Shown: positions 15,309 through 23,737 of the stretch, piece after piece
How positions within the stretch are numbered: position 1 is the first letter of the stretch
Layout of the letters: every line of letters begins with the position of its first letter
Assembly: GCF_014174495.1 (NCBI RefSeq)
Contig: NZ_JACJHR010000087.1
Coordinates: 1 to 34,989, forward strand
Reading direction: 5' to 3'
Origin: Amycolatopsis echigonensis
GTDB taxonomy: Bacteria > Actinomycetota > Actinomycetes > Mycobacteriales > Pseudonocardiaceae
Length of the DNA: 34,989 nt
Notes under the pieces: model-generated
Database searches by the model: none
What the model was told of the DNA's origin: nothing
What the model saw: only the letters and a program-made list of their open reading frames with translations
Position numbers and translations under genes: made by a program

Positions 15309-16697
15309 ATGAAGATCCCTGAAGCAGTCAAGAGGAAGGTCGAGGCCGCCATCCCGCTGGATCGACAGGTCCAGGCCGCACACCTCTACGACAAGGGCCG
15401 ACGCTGGCTGACCCGCACGAACGGGCAGAAGATGTTCGTCGAACGCCCGATCCCGCCGGTCGAAGAAGTCGCGCTCGAAGACATCGACCTCAGCAACCCG
15501 TTCCTCTACCGGCAGGGGCGCTGGGCCTCCTACTTCAAGCGCCTACGCGACGAGGCCCCGGTCCACTACCAGCCTCACAGTCCCTTCGGACCGTTCTGGT
15601 CGGTCACGCGTCACGCCGACATCATTGCGGTGGACAAGAACCACGAGGTCTTCTCCGCGGAACCTCTCATTGTCATCGGGGCGCCGCCGCGGTTCATGGA
15701 CATCGCGATGTTTATTGCCATGGACCCGCCCAAGCACGACGTTCAGCGCCGCGCCGTCCAAGGGGTGGTGGCTCCGAAGAACCTCCGCGAGATGGAGGGC
15801 CTCATTCGCGAGCGCGTCAGGGACGTCCTGGACAACCTGCCCGTCAACGAACCCTTCGACTGGGTGAGCACCGTGTCGATCGAGCTCACCGCCCGCATGT
15901 TGGCGACGCTACTGGACTTCCCCTTCGAGCAGCGGCACAAGCTCGTCGAGTGGTCAAACCTGGCCACCTCGATGGAGCAGGCCAACGGAGGCCCCTCCGA
16001 CAACGACGAGCTGTTCCGCGGCATGGTGGGCATGGCGCGTGGACTCAGCACATTGTGGCATGACAAGGCCGCCCGCCTCGCGGCCGGTGAAGAGCCCGGG
16101 TTCGACCTCATCACCATGCTGCAGAGTAATGAGAGCACCAAGGATCTGATCAAGCGTCCCATGGAGTTCGCCGGCAACCTGATCCTGCTCATCGTCGGGG
16201 GCAACGACACAACGCGCAACTCGATGAGTGGTGGCGTTCTCGCGCTGAACCAGTTCCCCGACCAGTTCGAGAAGCTCAAGGCCAATCCGGACCTGATCCC
16301 GAACATGGTCTCAGAGATCATCCGCTGGCAGACTCCGCTTGCCTACATGCGCCGGATCGCCAAGACCGACACCGTGCTCAACGGCCAGTTCATCCGTAAG
16401 GGTGATAAGGTGGTGATGTGGTATGCGTCCGGCAACCGCGATGAGACTGTGTTCGAGCGACCGGACGAGTTGATCATCGACCGGCCCAACGCCCGCAACC
16501 ACATCGCTTTCGGGTTCGGCGTGCACCGGTGCATGGGCAACCGGTTGGCCGAGCTGCAGCTGCGGATCCTCTGGGAGGAGATCCTCCCGCGCTTCGAGAG
16601 GATCGATGTAGTCGGGGAGCCGGAATACGTCCAGTCCAACTTCGTTCGGGGCATCAGCAAGCTGATGGTCGAGCTCACCCCCAAGGGCGCCGGATGA
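15309..16697 (+). CDS. Cytochrome P450, CYP153 alkane omega-hydroxylase type
   Basis: The 462-residue soluble P450 has the I-helix GGNDTTRNSM (Asp300, Thr301, Thr302), the K-helix ExxR at Glu336-Arg339 (EIIRWQ) and the heme loop FGFGVHRCMGNRLAE with Cys408 as ligand. Long stretches (MFIAMDPPKHDVQR, VVAPKNLREMEGLIRERV, LLIVGGNDTTRNSMSGGVLA, RKGDKVVMWYASGNRDE) match CYP153, which hydroxylates the terminal carbon of medium-chain alkanes and related compounds. ATG 15309 has AGGAGG upstream; the longer open frame reaching back to 14898 is not meaningful. The stop overlaps the reductase start (ATGA). With its own ferredoxin and reductase the system is self-contained. Substrate range is inferred from family only. 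Confidence 0.95.
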   Translation: MKIPEAVKRKVEAAIPLDRQVQAAHLYDKGRRWLTRTNGQKMFVERPIPPVEEVALEDIDLSNPFLYRQGRWASYFKRLRDEAPVHYQPHSPFGPFWSVTRHADIIAVDKNHEVFSAEPLIVIGAPPRFMDIAMFIAMDPPKHDVQRRAVQGVVAPKNLREMEGLIRERVRDVLDNLPVNEPFDWVSTVSIELTARMLATLLDFPFEQRHKLVEWSNLATSMEQANGGPSDNDELFRGMVGMARGLSTLWHDKAARLAAGEEPGFDLITMLQSNESTKDLIKRPMEFAGNLILLIVGGNDTTRNSMSGGVLALNQFPDQFEKLKANPDLIPNMVSEIIRWQTPLAYMRRIAKTDTVLNGQFIRKGDKVVMWYASGNRDETVFERPDELIIDRPNARNHIAFGFGVHRCMGNRLAELQLRILWEEILPRFERIDVVGEPEYVQSNFVRGISKLMVELTPKGAG

Positions 16698-17896
16698 GCT
16701 CAGCGCGCGCGGTGGTGGTGGGTGCCAGTCATGCCGGGGCGCAGCTGGTCACCAGCCTCCGCCAGGAGGGCTGGTCCGGTGAGATCGTGCTGGTCGGTGA
16801 CGAGTCGGTGCTGCCCTACCAGCGACCTCCTCTGTCGAAGGCTTACCTCGCTGGCAAGTGCTCGCTGACGGAGTTGGCCATTCGCTCCCAGGACTTCTAC
16901 CTCAAGCAGGGCATCGAGTGCCTGGACGCCTGCGTGGAGGAGATCGATCGTTCGGCTCGCCAGGTCCTGCTCAGCACGGGGGACAGACTGTCCTATGACG
17001 CCCTGGCTCTCTGCACCGGCGCACGCCCACGACGCCTGCGCGCCGCCGGCACCCAGCTCGATGGGGTGCACTACCTACGTCGGTCATCTGATGTGCAGCG
17101 GATCCGCGAGGACGCCATCCCCGGACGGCGTGCCGTCATCGTCGGTGGTGGCTACATCGGCCTGGAGACCGCCGCGTCGTTGCGCGCGCTGGGTCTTGAC
17201 GTCACCGTGCTGGAGGCCGCAGACCGTGTCCTCGAGCGGGTGACCGCTCCTGAGGTGTCGGCATTCTTCACGCGCGTCCACCAACATGAGGGAGTCGACG
17301 TGCGGACGAGCGCATCGGTCGAGGCGCTGGTCGGTGACCACCGCGTCCGCGAGGCGGTCCTGGCGAGCGGCGAGCTTATGGCAGCCGATCTCGTGATCAT
17401 CGGGGTCGGTATCGAGCCGACCACGGAACTGGCCGAGGCAGCCGGCCTGGCGGTGGACGACGGGATCTTGATCGACGCGCACGCGCGCAGCAATGATCCC
17501 ACCATTGTGGCCGCCGGGGACTGCGCCTCGCAGGACATGCCACGCTACGGCCGACGGATCCGCCTGGAGTCGGTGCCGAGCGCGGTGGAGCAGGCGAAGG
17601 TGGCAGCGGCGACCATCTGTGGAACGGACAAGGAGGTCACGGCGCTCCCGTGGTTCTGGTCGGATCAGTATGACCTCAAGCTCCAGATCGCGGGACTCAA
17701 CACGGGCTATGACGACATCGTCCTGAGCGGTGACCCGACCGCCGACCGCGATTTCACCTGCTACTACCTCCGGAAGGGCGAGCTGATAGCCGCTGACTGT
17801 GTCAACCGTCCCCGGGACTTCATGACCACCAAGCGCATGCTCGGCCAGGGGACCGCAGTCGATATGGCCGCCCTGACAGCAGAGGTTGCGGTGTGA
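16694..17896 (+). CDS. FAD-dependent ferredoxin reductase
   Basis: The 400-residue protein is of the putidaredoxin/rubredoxin reductase type. The first dinucleotide fold is VVVGASHAGAQLV (FAD), followed by LPYQRPPLSKAYL, a family hallmark. The second is VIVGGGYIGLETAASLRALG (NADH). The C-terminal FAD motif is TIVAAGDCA, and a reductase C-terminal domain contains WFWSDQYDLKLQIAG. It oxidises NAD(P)H and reduces the ferredoxin at 14971 for the P450. It is translationally coupled to the P450 by a 4-base overlap and ends the operon. All key motifs are present. Confidence 0.95.
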   Translation: MSSARAVVVGASHAGAQLVTSLRQEGWSGEIVLVGDESVLPYQRPPLSKAYLAGKCSLTELAIRSQDFYLKQGIECLDACVEEIDRSARQVLLSTGDRLSYDALALCTGARPRRLRAAGTQLDGVHYLRRSSDVQRIREDAIPGRRAVIVGGGYIGLETAASLRALGLDVTVLEAADRVLERVTAPEVSAFFTRVHQHEGVDVRTSASVEALVGDHRVREAVLASGELMAADLVIIGVGIEPTTELAEAAGLAVDDGILIDAHARSNDPTIVAAGDCASQDMPRYGRRIRLESVPSAVEQAKVAAATICGTDKEVTALPWFWSDQYDLKLQIAGLNTGYDDIVLSGDPTADRDFTCYYLRKGELIAADCVNRPRDFMTTKRMLGQGTAVDMAALTAEVAV

Positions 17897-18041
17897 CGAA
17901 GGGGGCCGACCGCTGACCGTGGTCACCACCGAGGCACCGCCCAGTGCGGCGAACAAGGATGACTTGGATGTCGACAGCGTGGACGGCGATGGGGCTTCTG
18001 TCTAACATCCTGGGCGTCCGTGAATCGCGTCGGTTGCAGAC
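17897..18041 (+). other. Gap with a 28-codon ORF
   Basis: GTG 17919 to TAA 18003-18005 encodes VVTTEAPPSAANKDDLDVDS plus eight residues. It resembles the disordered N-terminal leader of a larger enzyme that has been lost, but nothing identifies it. The rest of the gap shows nothing. Confidence 0.25.
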
Positions 18042-18640
18042 GTGAGGCACGTCCCCAGAGACGCACGCGGTCCTGCATGGTGGCTGGTGTTGCTCGTTCG
18101 CAAACCGCTGCTGCTGGTGGCCAGGAGAGTGGACTGGCGCGGCACGGGACGCCTCGCCGAGACGGGAGGTGCGGTGCCGGCGGTCAGCCCTGTCTCCCGA
18201 ACCGATCCGTTGTTCCCGGCGGAGATGATCCTGGACCAGAGGGCCGGACCCCCGGTCATAGCAAAGACGAGCCCGTTTCAGAGCAGAGCTGTCGGCTGGT
18301 GGTTTCGGCCGGCCGGCCACGTCGAGGTCGATCGTTCCAACAGCCGAGCTGGGCTCCGCGCTGCGGTCGAAGCCGTGGATCGCGCGCCCTCGTCGTCTAC
18401 CCGAAAGGATCGATCACGAAGCGGCCGGAGGGAAGTCTGATGCCGCTCAAGGATCGGGTACTGTTCGCATCGCGCTGGAGACGAGACGTCAGCTCCATTG
18501 ACTCCTGTTGCACAGTGGGGCGTGCAGACGATCGTGCCAGCCTACGAACGGAGGGTGGTGTTGGGCCGTCGTCGTCCGATCACGCTACTGGTCGGGGACC
18601 CGGTGCCATTCGAGTCGAGGACCTCCGAGAGTTGCCGACG
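18042..18640 (+). pseudogene. Decayed PlsC-type 1-acylglycerol-3-phosphate acyltransferase
   Basis: Pieces in several frames line up with one PlsC-like protein: LVRKPLLLVARRVDWRGTG and LAETGGAVPAVSPVSRTDPL (from 18042), LVVYPKGSITKRPEGSLMPL (about 18390), VRIALET (about 18460) and TPVAQWGVQTIVPAYERRVV with LGRRRPITLLVGDPVPF (about 18500-18610). At least three frame changes are needed. The catalytic HX4D motif, normally NHVSxxDPL, has become SPVSRTDPL, so the His is gone. This is a genuine, aged pseudogene rather than a sequencing error. It would have made phosphatidic acid from lysophosphatidic acid at the membrane. Confidence 0.75.
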
Positions 18641-18758
18641 ACCACGGCAGTTGGTGCGGGATACTCGCGGGGCCTTGTCCAGTCGTACAGCGTCACGACC
18701 AGGGTTGCAGACGACCACGCACGGTAGCTTGATCTTGTCCAGATCGGTGACGGGAGTC

Positions 18759-18788
18759 GGTAGCGAGACAGAGATCGCTACCCTGTCT
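18759..18788 (+). promoter_or_regulatory. TetR operator: two nested inverted repeats
   Basis: GGTAGCGA (18759-18766) and TCGCTACC (18775-18782) are perfect 8-bp arms around an 8-base spacer. Overlapping them, AGACAG (18766-18771) and CTGTCT (18783-18788) form a second perfect pair. The last base lies only three bases before the start codon of the TetR gene at 18792, so bound repressor would block its own expression. Confidence 0.7.
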
Positions 18789-18791
18789 TTC

Positions 18792-19403
18792 ATGCGGGCA
18801 CACTCCATGCGTGAACGGTTCAGGGAGCACATGCGCTCGGCTGTCCTCGAGGCTGCCCACGACTTGATCATCGACCGCGGCTGGGACCGGGTGCGCATGG
18901 GGGAGGTGGCGGACCGAGCCGGGGTGTCGCGGGCAGCTCTCTACAAGGAGTTCGGTGACAAGGCCGGCCTCGGAGAAGCCGTCGTGCTTCGGGAAGCCTC
19001 ACGCTTCCTGGAGGGCATCCAGGGGGCGCTGGAGGCGCACGTCGGCGATGCGAAGCGCGGCATCGCTGCAGCCGTCGACTACACCTTGGACGAGGCGGGG
19101 CGTAGCCCCCTGCTCAAGGCGGTGCTCATCTCCAACCGCGACCTGAATGGGGGGAGCCAAGCGTCCACGGGGATGCTCCCACTGCTCACAACTTCCGCGC
19201 GACTCCTCGACCTCGCCTCCGACACCCTGGCCGGATGGGTCGCGGAGAGTTACCCGAGTCTTCCCGAAAACGACGTCATCGACGCGGCCGACACCATGGT
19301 CCGCCTGACAGTCAGTCACCTGGCCCTGCCCAGATGGGACCGAACCGCGACAGCACGCAAGATCTCAGAGGTCGCGGTCCGGTTCCTCTCCCTCGAATCG
19401 TGA
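18792..19403 (+). CDS. TetR-family regulator
   Basis: The 203-residue protein starts at ATG 18792, just past a clear operator. The N-terminal helix-turn-helix reads AAHDLIIDRGWDRVRMGEVA, DRAGVSRAALYKEFGDKAGL. The C-terminal domain (about residues 80-200) is helical, with no recognised ligand motif. A longer upstream open frame (from 18498) belongs to the decayed PlsC gene. The neighbours on both sides are gene fragments (PlsC, acyl-CoA ligase), so its original target may be lost; lipid-metabolism genes are a reasonable guess. Confidence 0.88.
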   Translation: MRAHSMRERFREHMRSAVLEAAHDLIIDRGWDRVRMGEVADRAGVSRAALYKEFGDKAGLGEAVVLREASRFLEGIQGALEAHVGDAKRGIAAAVDYTLDEAGRSPLLKAVLISNRDLNGGSQASTGMLPLLTTSARLLDLASDTLAGWVAESYPSLPENDVIDAADTMVRLTVSHLALPRWDRTATARKISEVAVRFLSLES

Positions 19404-19495
19404 CCTGCGCCGGATTGGCACGACGGGAGCAGTCTGAACTGAGCTCAGCGGCGTACTGCGTGTTCGTCTGCGCCCTGCTGCTGACGTAGCACCGT

Positions 19496-19748
19496 CTAGA
19501 GAACCTTGCCGGCGCTGTGCGGTGCAACTCGGCCACGAACTCGACCCGGGTAGGGCACTTGAAGTGGGCAAGCCGCTCCCGGGCGTACGCGATGAGCTCC
19601 TCGGCCGTCGTCTCGGCGGCGTTCTGGAGCGCCACGGTGGCCACTGGCGTCTCGCCCCAGTGGACGTCGGGGACGCCGACGACGGCCACTTCACGGACGG
19701 CCGGGTGCCGGTAGAGCTCCTGCTCGACGGTGTCTCCGACGGGCCCCA
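19496..19748 (-). pseudogene. C-terminal fragment of an acyl-CoA ligase (AMP-binding family)
   Basis: The minus strand reads VEQELYRHPAVREVAVVGVP, DVHWGETPVATVAL, AEELIAYARERLAHFKCPTR, which is the C-terminal lid domain of acyl-CoA ligases. After a one-base frame change near 19515 it continues as SAGKVL followed by TAG (19496-19498), matching the catalytic-Lys motif (usually SGKxL) and a premature end. The N-terminal 400 residues are absent. It converges on the TetR gene to its left. Confidence 0.75.
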
Positions 19749-19764
19749 GCCAGGGTGCCGATCC

Positions 19765-19922
19765 GGGCGCCGTGTCCTTGAGCGTCTTCGGAGCCAGCAC
19801 CGTCGCTGGCCTCAGCGCGGCCGTCCGCCGATCCATCCGTCGACGCAGCGCGCTTCTCCGCCGCGATCAGCGAGCTGGTCCTCGACGGTCTCGCGACACC
19901 TGGCAGTGGGACTGTCCGATAA
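19765..19922 (+). pseudogene. Probable TetR C-terminal remnant
   Basis: The plus strand reads AVSLSVFGASTVAGLSAAV and, after a frame change near 19830, DPSVDAARFSAAISELVLDG followed by LATPGS and TAA (19920-19922). This looks like the end of a TetR-type ligand domain. Nothing upstream continues it. It overlaps the tail of the minus-strand GAF/Fis regulator, so one of the two ends is not native. The family call is tentative. Confidence 0.35.
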
Positions 19923-21755
19923 GTTGATCAGATAGCCCCATCTGGAGTTCCTGGGCGGTGGAGACGCCGAGGGTACGGATCTTGCGGTACAGGGTGGCGC
20001 GGCCGATGCCCAAGATTCTCGCCGCTTGTGTCCGGTTGTTCCCGACGCTGGCTAGTGTTTCGATGATCAGTTCGCGCTCCGACTGCTCCATTACGGATAA
20101 TTGTCGTTGGTGTGCACGTTTGAGCACCCAGGTCGGTAGGTGGTGCGGTTGGATCTCCTGGCCATGGCTGGCGTTGAGTGCGGCGGCAAGGGCGTCTCGT
20201 AACTCGGCGATGTTGCCCGGCCATGGGCTACGCATCAGGGCTTGTAGCGTTGGCAGGCTGCAGTGTGCGGTGGGTTGGCCGGCGAGTTCCGTGAGCAGGA
20301 CCGACGTCAGGTCGGCGATGTCCTCGATGTGCTGGGCCAGCGGCGGCACCCACAGGTGGTGCGGGTAGGATGCGAGGGCTTGTTCGAGCCGCTCATGGGT
20401 GTGGGTCGTGGTTTGGGCGGTGACGATGAGTCGTCCGGTTGTCGATGCGGAGGCGGGATGGGGCTCGTCGCCGCGAGGGCCCGCAGCTGCGCCTGCGCCT
20501 GTGTCGGAAGGTATTCGATTCGCCGTACGATGACGTTGTCGCCTTGCCCAAGGGTATCGTTGGTCCGGATGATCAGGTCCTTGGGTGCGGTCTCGGTGGG
20601 GTCGGCGGCGTTGAAAACGCGCAGTCCCCGGGCGGGGCTGGACAGTTCGTGCAGGTACTTGGCCAGGTAGAGCTTGCCTGTGCCCGGTTCGCCGGTGATC
20701 GCTACCGGATCGGGGAGCTGAGCCAGTTCCTGGATTCGCGTGGTGACGCGGCGCCACTGTGGGCTGCGTCCCGCTGGAGGTGTGCAGCCGGTGCCGGTGG
20801 GCGTCGCGGATGGGCGGTAGCCCGTGCTGAGGTGGCGAGGCCGGATCGGATCGAGGTACACCACGACCCCAGCGGGGTCGTGGGAGGCGGTCGTGACGGA
20901 TTGGCACCGGACACGGTACCGCCCGTGCGTGAGGTCCACGCTTACTTCGGAGCGCTGGGTACGAGCCAACTGTGTGGACGCGTCCCAGAGTACCGCCTGG
21001 TCTTGGGGTGTGAGATTGCCGCTGGCGATGGGGTTGGTGAGGATCATGTTCGGGTTGAGGCCGAGTATGGCGCCTCGATGCAGACGGCGGGCACGGGTGA
21101 ACGCCTCGACGAGGGCGACGTCGGCGGGGGACGACAGGTGGCTCAACCGGGTTTCGATGTGCTGTACCGATTCGGAGAGCAGAGCGGGGATGAGCGGGTT
21201 GTAGTCGTCAGCGAGGCAGGTGATGTCGAGAACTCCCTCGACGGCTCGGGTGACCGGGTTGTGGATGGGGACCCCAACGCACGACAGGTGGCGTAGGAAG
21301 TCCGCGTAGTGTTCTTCGCCGCGAACCGCGACCGTTCGAGCTTCCTCCAGGACTGTGCCTAACCCGTTAGTGCCGGCGTACTCCTCCGCGAAGGCGAACC
21401 CGGGGGCCGCGTATGCGTTGTCCAATGCACTGTACAGCGGCTTCTCGCCAACCCAGCGCCGCACGATCCTCGCCTGCCGGTCGGCGAGCAGGATGCTGGT
21501 GGAGGTGTCGGCCAGGGAACTGGCGAGACGTTCTACCACCGGCGTGGCCGCCTTCAGCAGTCGGCTGTCACTGTCGAAGTCCGGATCGTAGGGTAGTTCA
21601 GCCTTCTTGTCAGGGGCTATTCCGCAGGCTGCGGACCGGCGCCATGACAGCGCGATCTCGGCACGTACGGACAGCTGTGGGGACTCGCGGCGTGCCTCAG
21701 GTGTGGCCGTCCCGCCTGAGGCACGGCCACCGAGTGTGACTGAGGTGGGCTCCAT
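19867..21755 (-). pseudogene. GAF-AAA-Fis type transcriptional regulator with one frameshift
   Basis: Two frames join near 20440-20480 into a protein of about 629 residues. Order: N-terminal LSWRRSAACGI, a GAF sensor (FAEEYAGTNGLGTVLEEART, GVPIHNPVTRAVEGVLDITC), a second sensor-like region, a shortened AAA domain with Walker A GEPGTGKLYLAKYL, the region SLPTLQALMRSPWPGNIAEL and a C-terminal Fis helix-turn-helix NNRTQAARILGIGRATLYRK. The sigma-54-contact motif GAFTGA is absent, fitting an actinobacterial, sigma-54-independent activator of the MimR/AcoR-like group. ATG 21755 (GGAG upstream) is preferred over GTG 21848, which lies in a palindrome. It is divergent from the catabolic run at 22085 and probably controls it. 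The frameshift could be a sequencing error. The last 20 or so codons may come from a mobile-element scar. Confidence 0.8.
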
Positions 21756-21831
21756 TGCCTGCACTCCATCGTCCACGGGGGTGTGACGTGATGGTCCAAC
21801 CAGAGTAGCGCGGAATCCCGTTGGCCCGATT

Positions 21832-21848
21832 GTCTCACTTTGAGACAC
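21832..21848. promoter_or_regulatory. Perfect palindrome, candidate Fis-regulator operator
   Basis: TGTCTCACTTTGAGACA has 7-bp perfect arms with a 3-base centre. It lies in the 329-base region between the two divergent start codons (21755 and 22085), next to the regulator. A related, weaker copy is at 21982-21998. Confidence 0.6.
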
Positions 21849-21981
21849 AGGTCACCTTTGCTTGACGCGGCTTGAGTGGGCTCCGCCCAGAAGTCGTTGA
21901 CCTGAACCTTCGGCCATCATGTGCCCGACACGCTGCGAAAACGCGCGGTCGATCCCTCGGCCAGACGCGAGGCAGGGTCGT

Positions 21982-21998
21982 CGTCTCACATTGATACG
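21982..21998. promoter_or_regulatory. Second, imperfect copy of the operator-like palindrome
   Basis: CGTCTCACATTGATACG shares the GTCTCAC-TTGA core with the palindrome at 21832-21848. It lies about 90 bases upstream of the first gene of the plus-strand run, a usual distance for an activator site. The remaining intergenic sequence shows no clear promoter boxes. Confidence 0.4.
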
Positions 21999-22084
21999 GC
22001 GTGCTCGTCCGCGTGGCGGGTAACAATCTGTTTCCACAGGTGAAACCTCGGCCAAACTCGCGAGATCGGACGAATGGAGTGTTT

Positions 22085-22441
22085 GTGGCTGATTCGAAGT
22101 GTGATTTGCGGTCTATCCTGCTCCCCGCGTCCGATTTGGAAAGTTCATTGGCCTTTTATCGAGATGGGTTGGGGCTCGGTGTCCGGATGCGGGATCGGGA
22201 CGACTATGCCGAACTCTCCGCCGGGTCGATAAAGCTCGCCTTGGCGACTCCGGCTGACCATCCGGTGCCGGAGTCGGCGTTGCCGGTGTTCCGGAGCGAC
22301 GACGTCTCGGTTGCGGTGTCCCGACTGCTGGCGGCCGGTGCGACGGTGTTGTCCGGGCCGGTTGAGGGGGCGCACGAGATTCGGGCGGTATTGCGGGACC
22401 CCAGCGGGAACCCTTTCGTGGTCTACCGAAGCCGGGCTTGA
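22085..22441 (+). CDS. VOC/glyoxalase-fold protein
   Basis: GTG 22085 (GGAG seven bases upstream; GTG 22079 is also possible) gives 118 residues with the vicinal-oxygen-chelate fold: RSILLPASDLESSLAFYRDG at the start, AELSAGSIKLALAT in the middle and AVLRDPSGNPFVVYRSR at the end. Metal ligands are not obvious, so it could be a dioxygenase, epimerase, glyoxalase or binding protein. As first gene of the run, thirty bases before the flavin monooxygenase, it probably acts on or protects against a pathway intermediate (inference). Confidence 0.82.
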   Translation: MADSKCDLRSILLPASDLESSLAFYRDGLGLGVRMRDRDDYAELSAGSIKLALATPADHPVPESALPVFRSDDVSVAVSRLLAAGATVLSGPVEGAHEIRAVLRDPSGNPFVVYRSRA

Positions 22442-22470
22442 CCAGTTAACCGATGTGAGGAGTAAGTCTT

Positions 22471-23655
22471 ATGAAGGAGATTTTGTTCTACCTGCCGGCC
22501 GTGGGCAGTTATGACCAGATGAAGAAGGGCTTCGCTGGGGTCAACGACAAGAACTACCAGAACATGCTCTTCCAGATCACCAAGCAGGCGCAACTGGCTG
22601 ACGATCTCGGGTACTGGGGCGTCGCGTTTACGGAGCACCATTTCCACATCGAAGGCTTCGAGGAGTCGAACAACCCGATCCTGCTCGATCTGTACATCGC
22701 GATGCAGACACAGCGGATCAAGGTCGGGCAGATGGCGAACGTGCTGCCGTTCCAGAATCCGATTCGGCTGGCCGAGGACCTCGCGATGCTCGACCAGATG
22801 ACGCGCGGACGCTCCTTCGTCGGGATCGCCAGGGGGTATCAGAAGCGGTGGGCGGACGTGCTCGGGCAGACGTACCACGTCGGCGCCACGTCCTCCGACA
22901 AGTCGGAACGCGATGTGGCCAACCGCAAGCGGTTCAACGAGCACTGGGAGATCATGAAGGCGCTGTGGAGCGAGCGCACGACGTCTCTGAAAACCGAGAA
23001 CTGGCAGGTTCCGCCGCCGGGAATCGATTTCAATCACGAAGCGGTGAATAATTTTGGCGGTGGCCAGGACGATCAGGGCGTGATCACCGAGGTCGGTATC
23101 GCCCCGAAGCCGTACCAGAAGCCGTGGCCGCAGGTGTTCCAGCCGTTCAGCTTCAGCGAGGAGTCCTTCCGGTTCTGCGCCCGCGAGGGCATCGTCCCGA
23201 TCGTGATGAACACCAATGACGAGGTCATTTCTCGGTTGCTGGACGTGTATCAGGAGGAGGCCGAGGCGGCGGGTCGCGGAGCGCTCAAGCGCGGGGAGGG
23301 GGTGGGCATCTTCCGCGACGTGCTGGTGTCACGAGACGCCGATGAGGCCCATTACTGGGCCCGACGCGGTAATGGTTTCATCTTCCCAAACTGGTTCGGG
23401 CCGATGGGCTTTGCCGAGGTGATGCGGAATCCCGGCGAGACCGGCCAGATCGGGGCCGACTACGACACCCTGTGTGAGCGTGGTTTCGAGTTCGTCGGTA
23501 CGCCTGACGACATCAACCGCCAGATCGAGAAGTTGGTGTCGCAGCACGACCCCGAGTATCTGCTGCAGTGGCAATACCCCGGCCCGGTGCCGCACGACGT
23601 GCAGATGCGCAGCATCGAGCTGTGGGCCTCCGAGATCGCTCCGAACTGGCTGTGA
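22471..23655 (+). CDS. Luciferase-like flavin-dependent monooxygenase (LLM class)
   Basis: The 394-residue protein has the bacterial-luciferase fold: ITKQAQLADDLGYWGVAFTE, HHFHIEGFEESNNPILLDLY, VGQMANVLPFQNPIRLAEDL, AMLDQMTRGRSFVGIARGYQ. It should use reduced FMN, supplied by a separate reductase, and O2 to oxygenate a ketone, aldehyde or hydrocarbon. GGAG precedes ATG 22471. A flavin reductase (28080) and RibBA (26770) in the same run fit a two-component system. A strong hairpin follows the gene. The substrate is unknown. The family includes Baeyer-Villiger enzymes such as the diketocamphane monooxygenases, and bacterial luciferase. Confidence 0.93.
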   Translation: MKEILFYLPAVGSYDQMKKGFAGVNDKNYQNMLFQITKQAQLADDLGYWGVAFTEHHFHIEGFEESNNPILLDLYIAMQTQRIKVGQMANVLPFQNPIRLAEDLAMLDQMTRGRSFVGIARGYQKRWADVLGQTYHVGATSSDKSERDVANRKRFNEHWEIMKALWSERTTSLKTENWQVPPPGIDFNHEAVNNFGGGQDDQGVITEVGIAPKPYQKPWPQVFQPFSFSEESFRFCAREGIVPIVMNTNDEVISRLLDVYQEEAEAAGRGALKRGEGVGIFRDVLVSRDADEAHYWARRGNGFIFPNWFGPMGFAEVMRNPGETGQIGADYDTLCERGFEFVGTPDDINRQIEKLVSQHDPEYLLQWQYPGPVPHDVQMRSIELWASEIAPNWL

Positions 23656-23664
23656 GGCACGTGA

Positions 23665-23707
23665 CCGCCGCGGCCGGACCATTCCCCTCGCCGACCGGCC
23701 GCGGCGG
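23665..23707 (+). terminator. 13-bp perfect hairpin after the monooxygenase gene
   Basis: CCGCCGCGGCCGG (23665-23677) and CCGGCCGCGGCGG (23695-23707) pair perfectly around a 17-base loop, nine bases after the monooxygenase stop codon. No T run follows. It could be a partial terminator or a 3' stabiliser giving the monooxygenase more transcript than the genes after it. Confidence 0.7.
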
Positions 23708-23737
23708 CGGATCCCTCTGTCACAACAGGAGGCACTG

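Noticed and set aside
14346..15383. 345-codon minus-strand frame spanning AraC and ferredoxin
   Set aside because: It shares the strand but not the frame of the AraC gene, and crosses the divergent promoter and ferredoxin gene; no family features.
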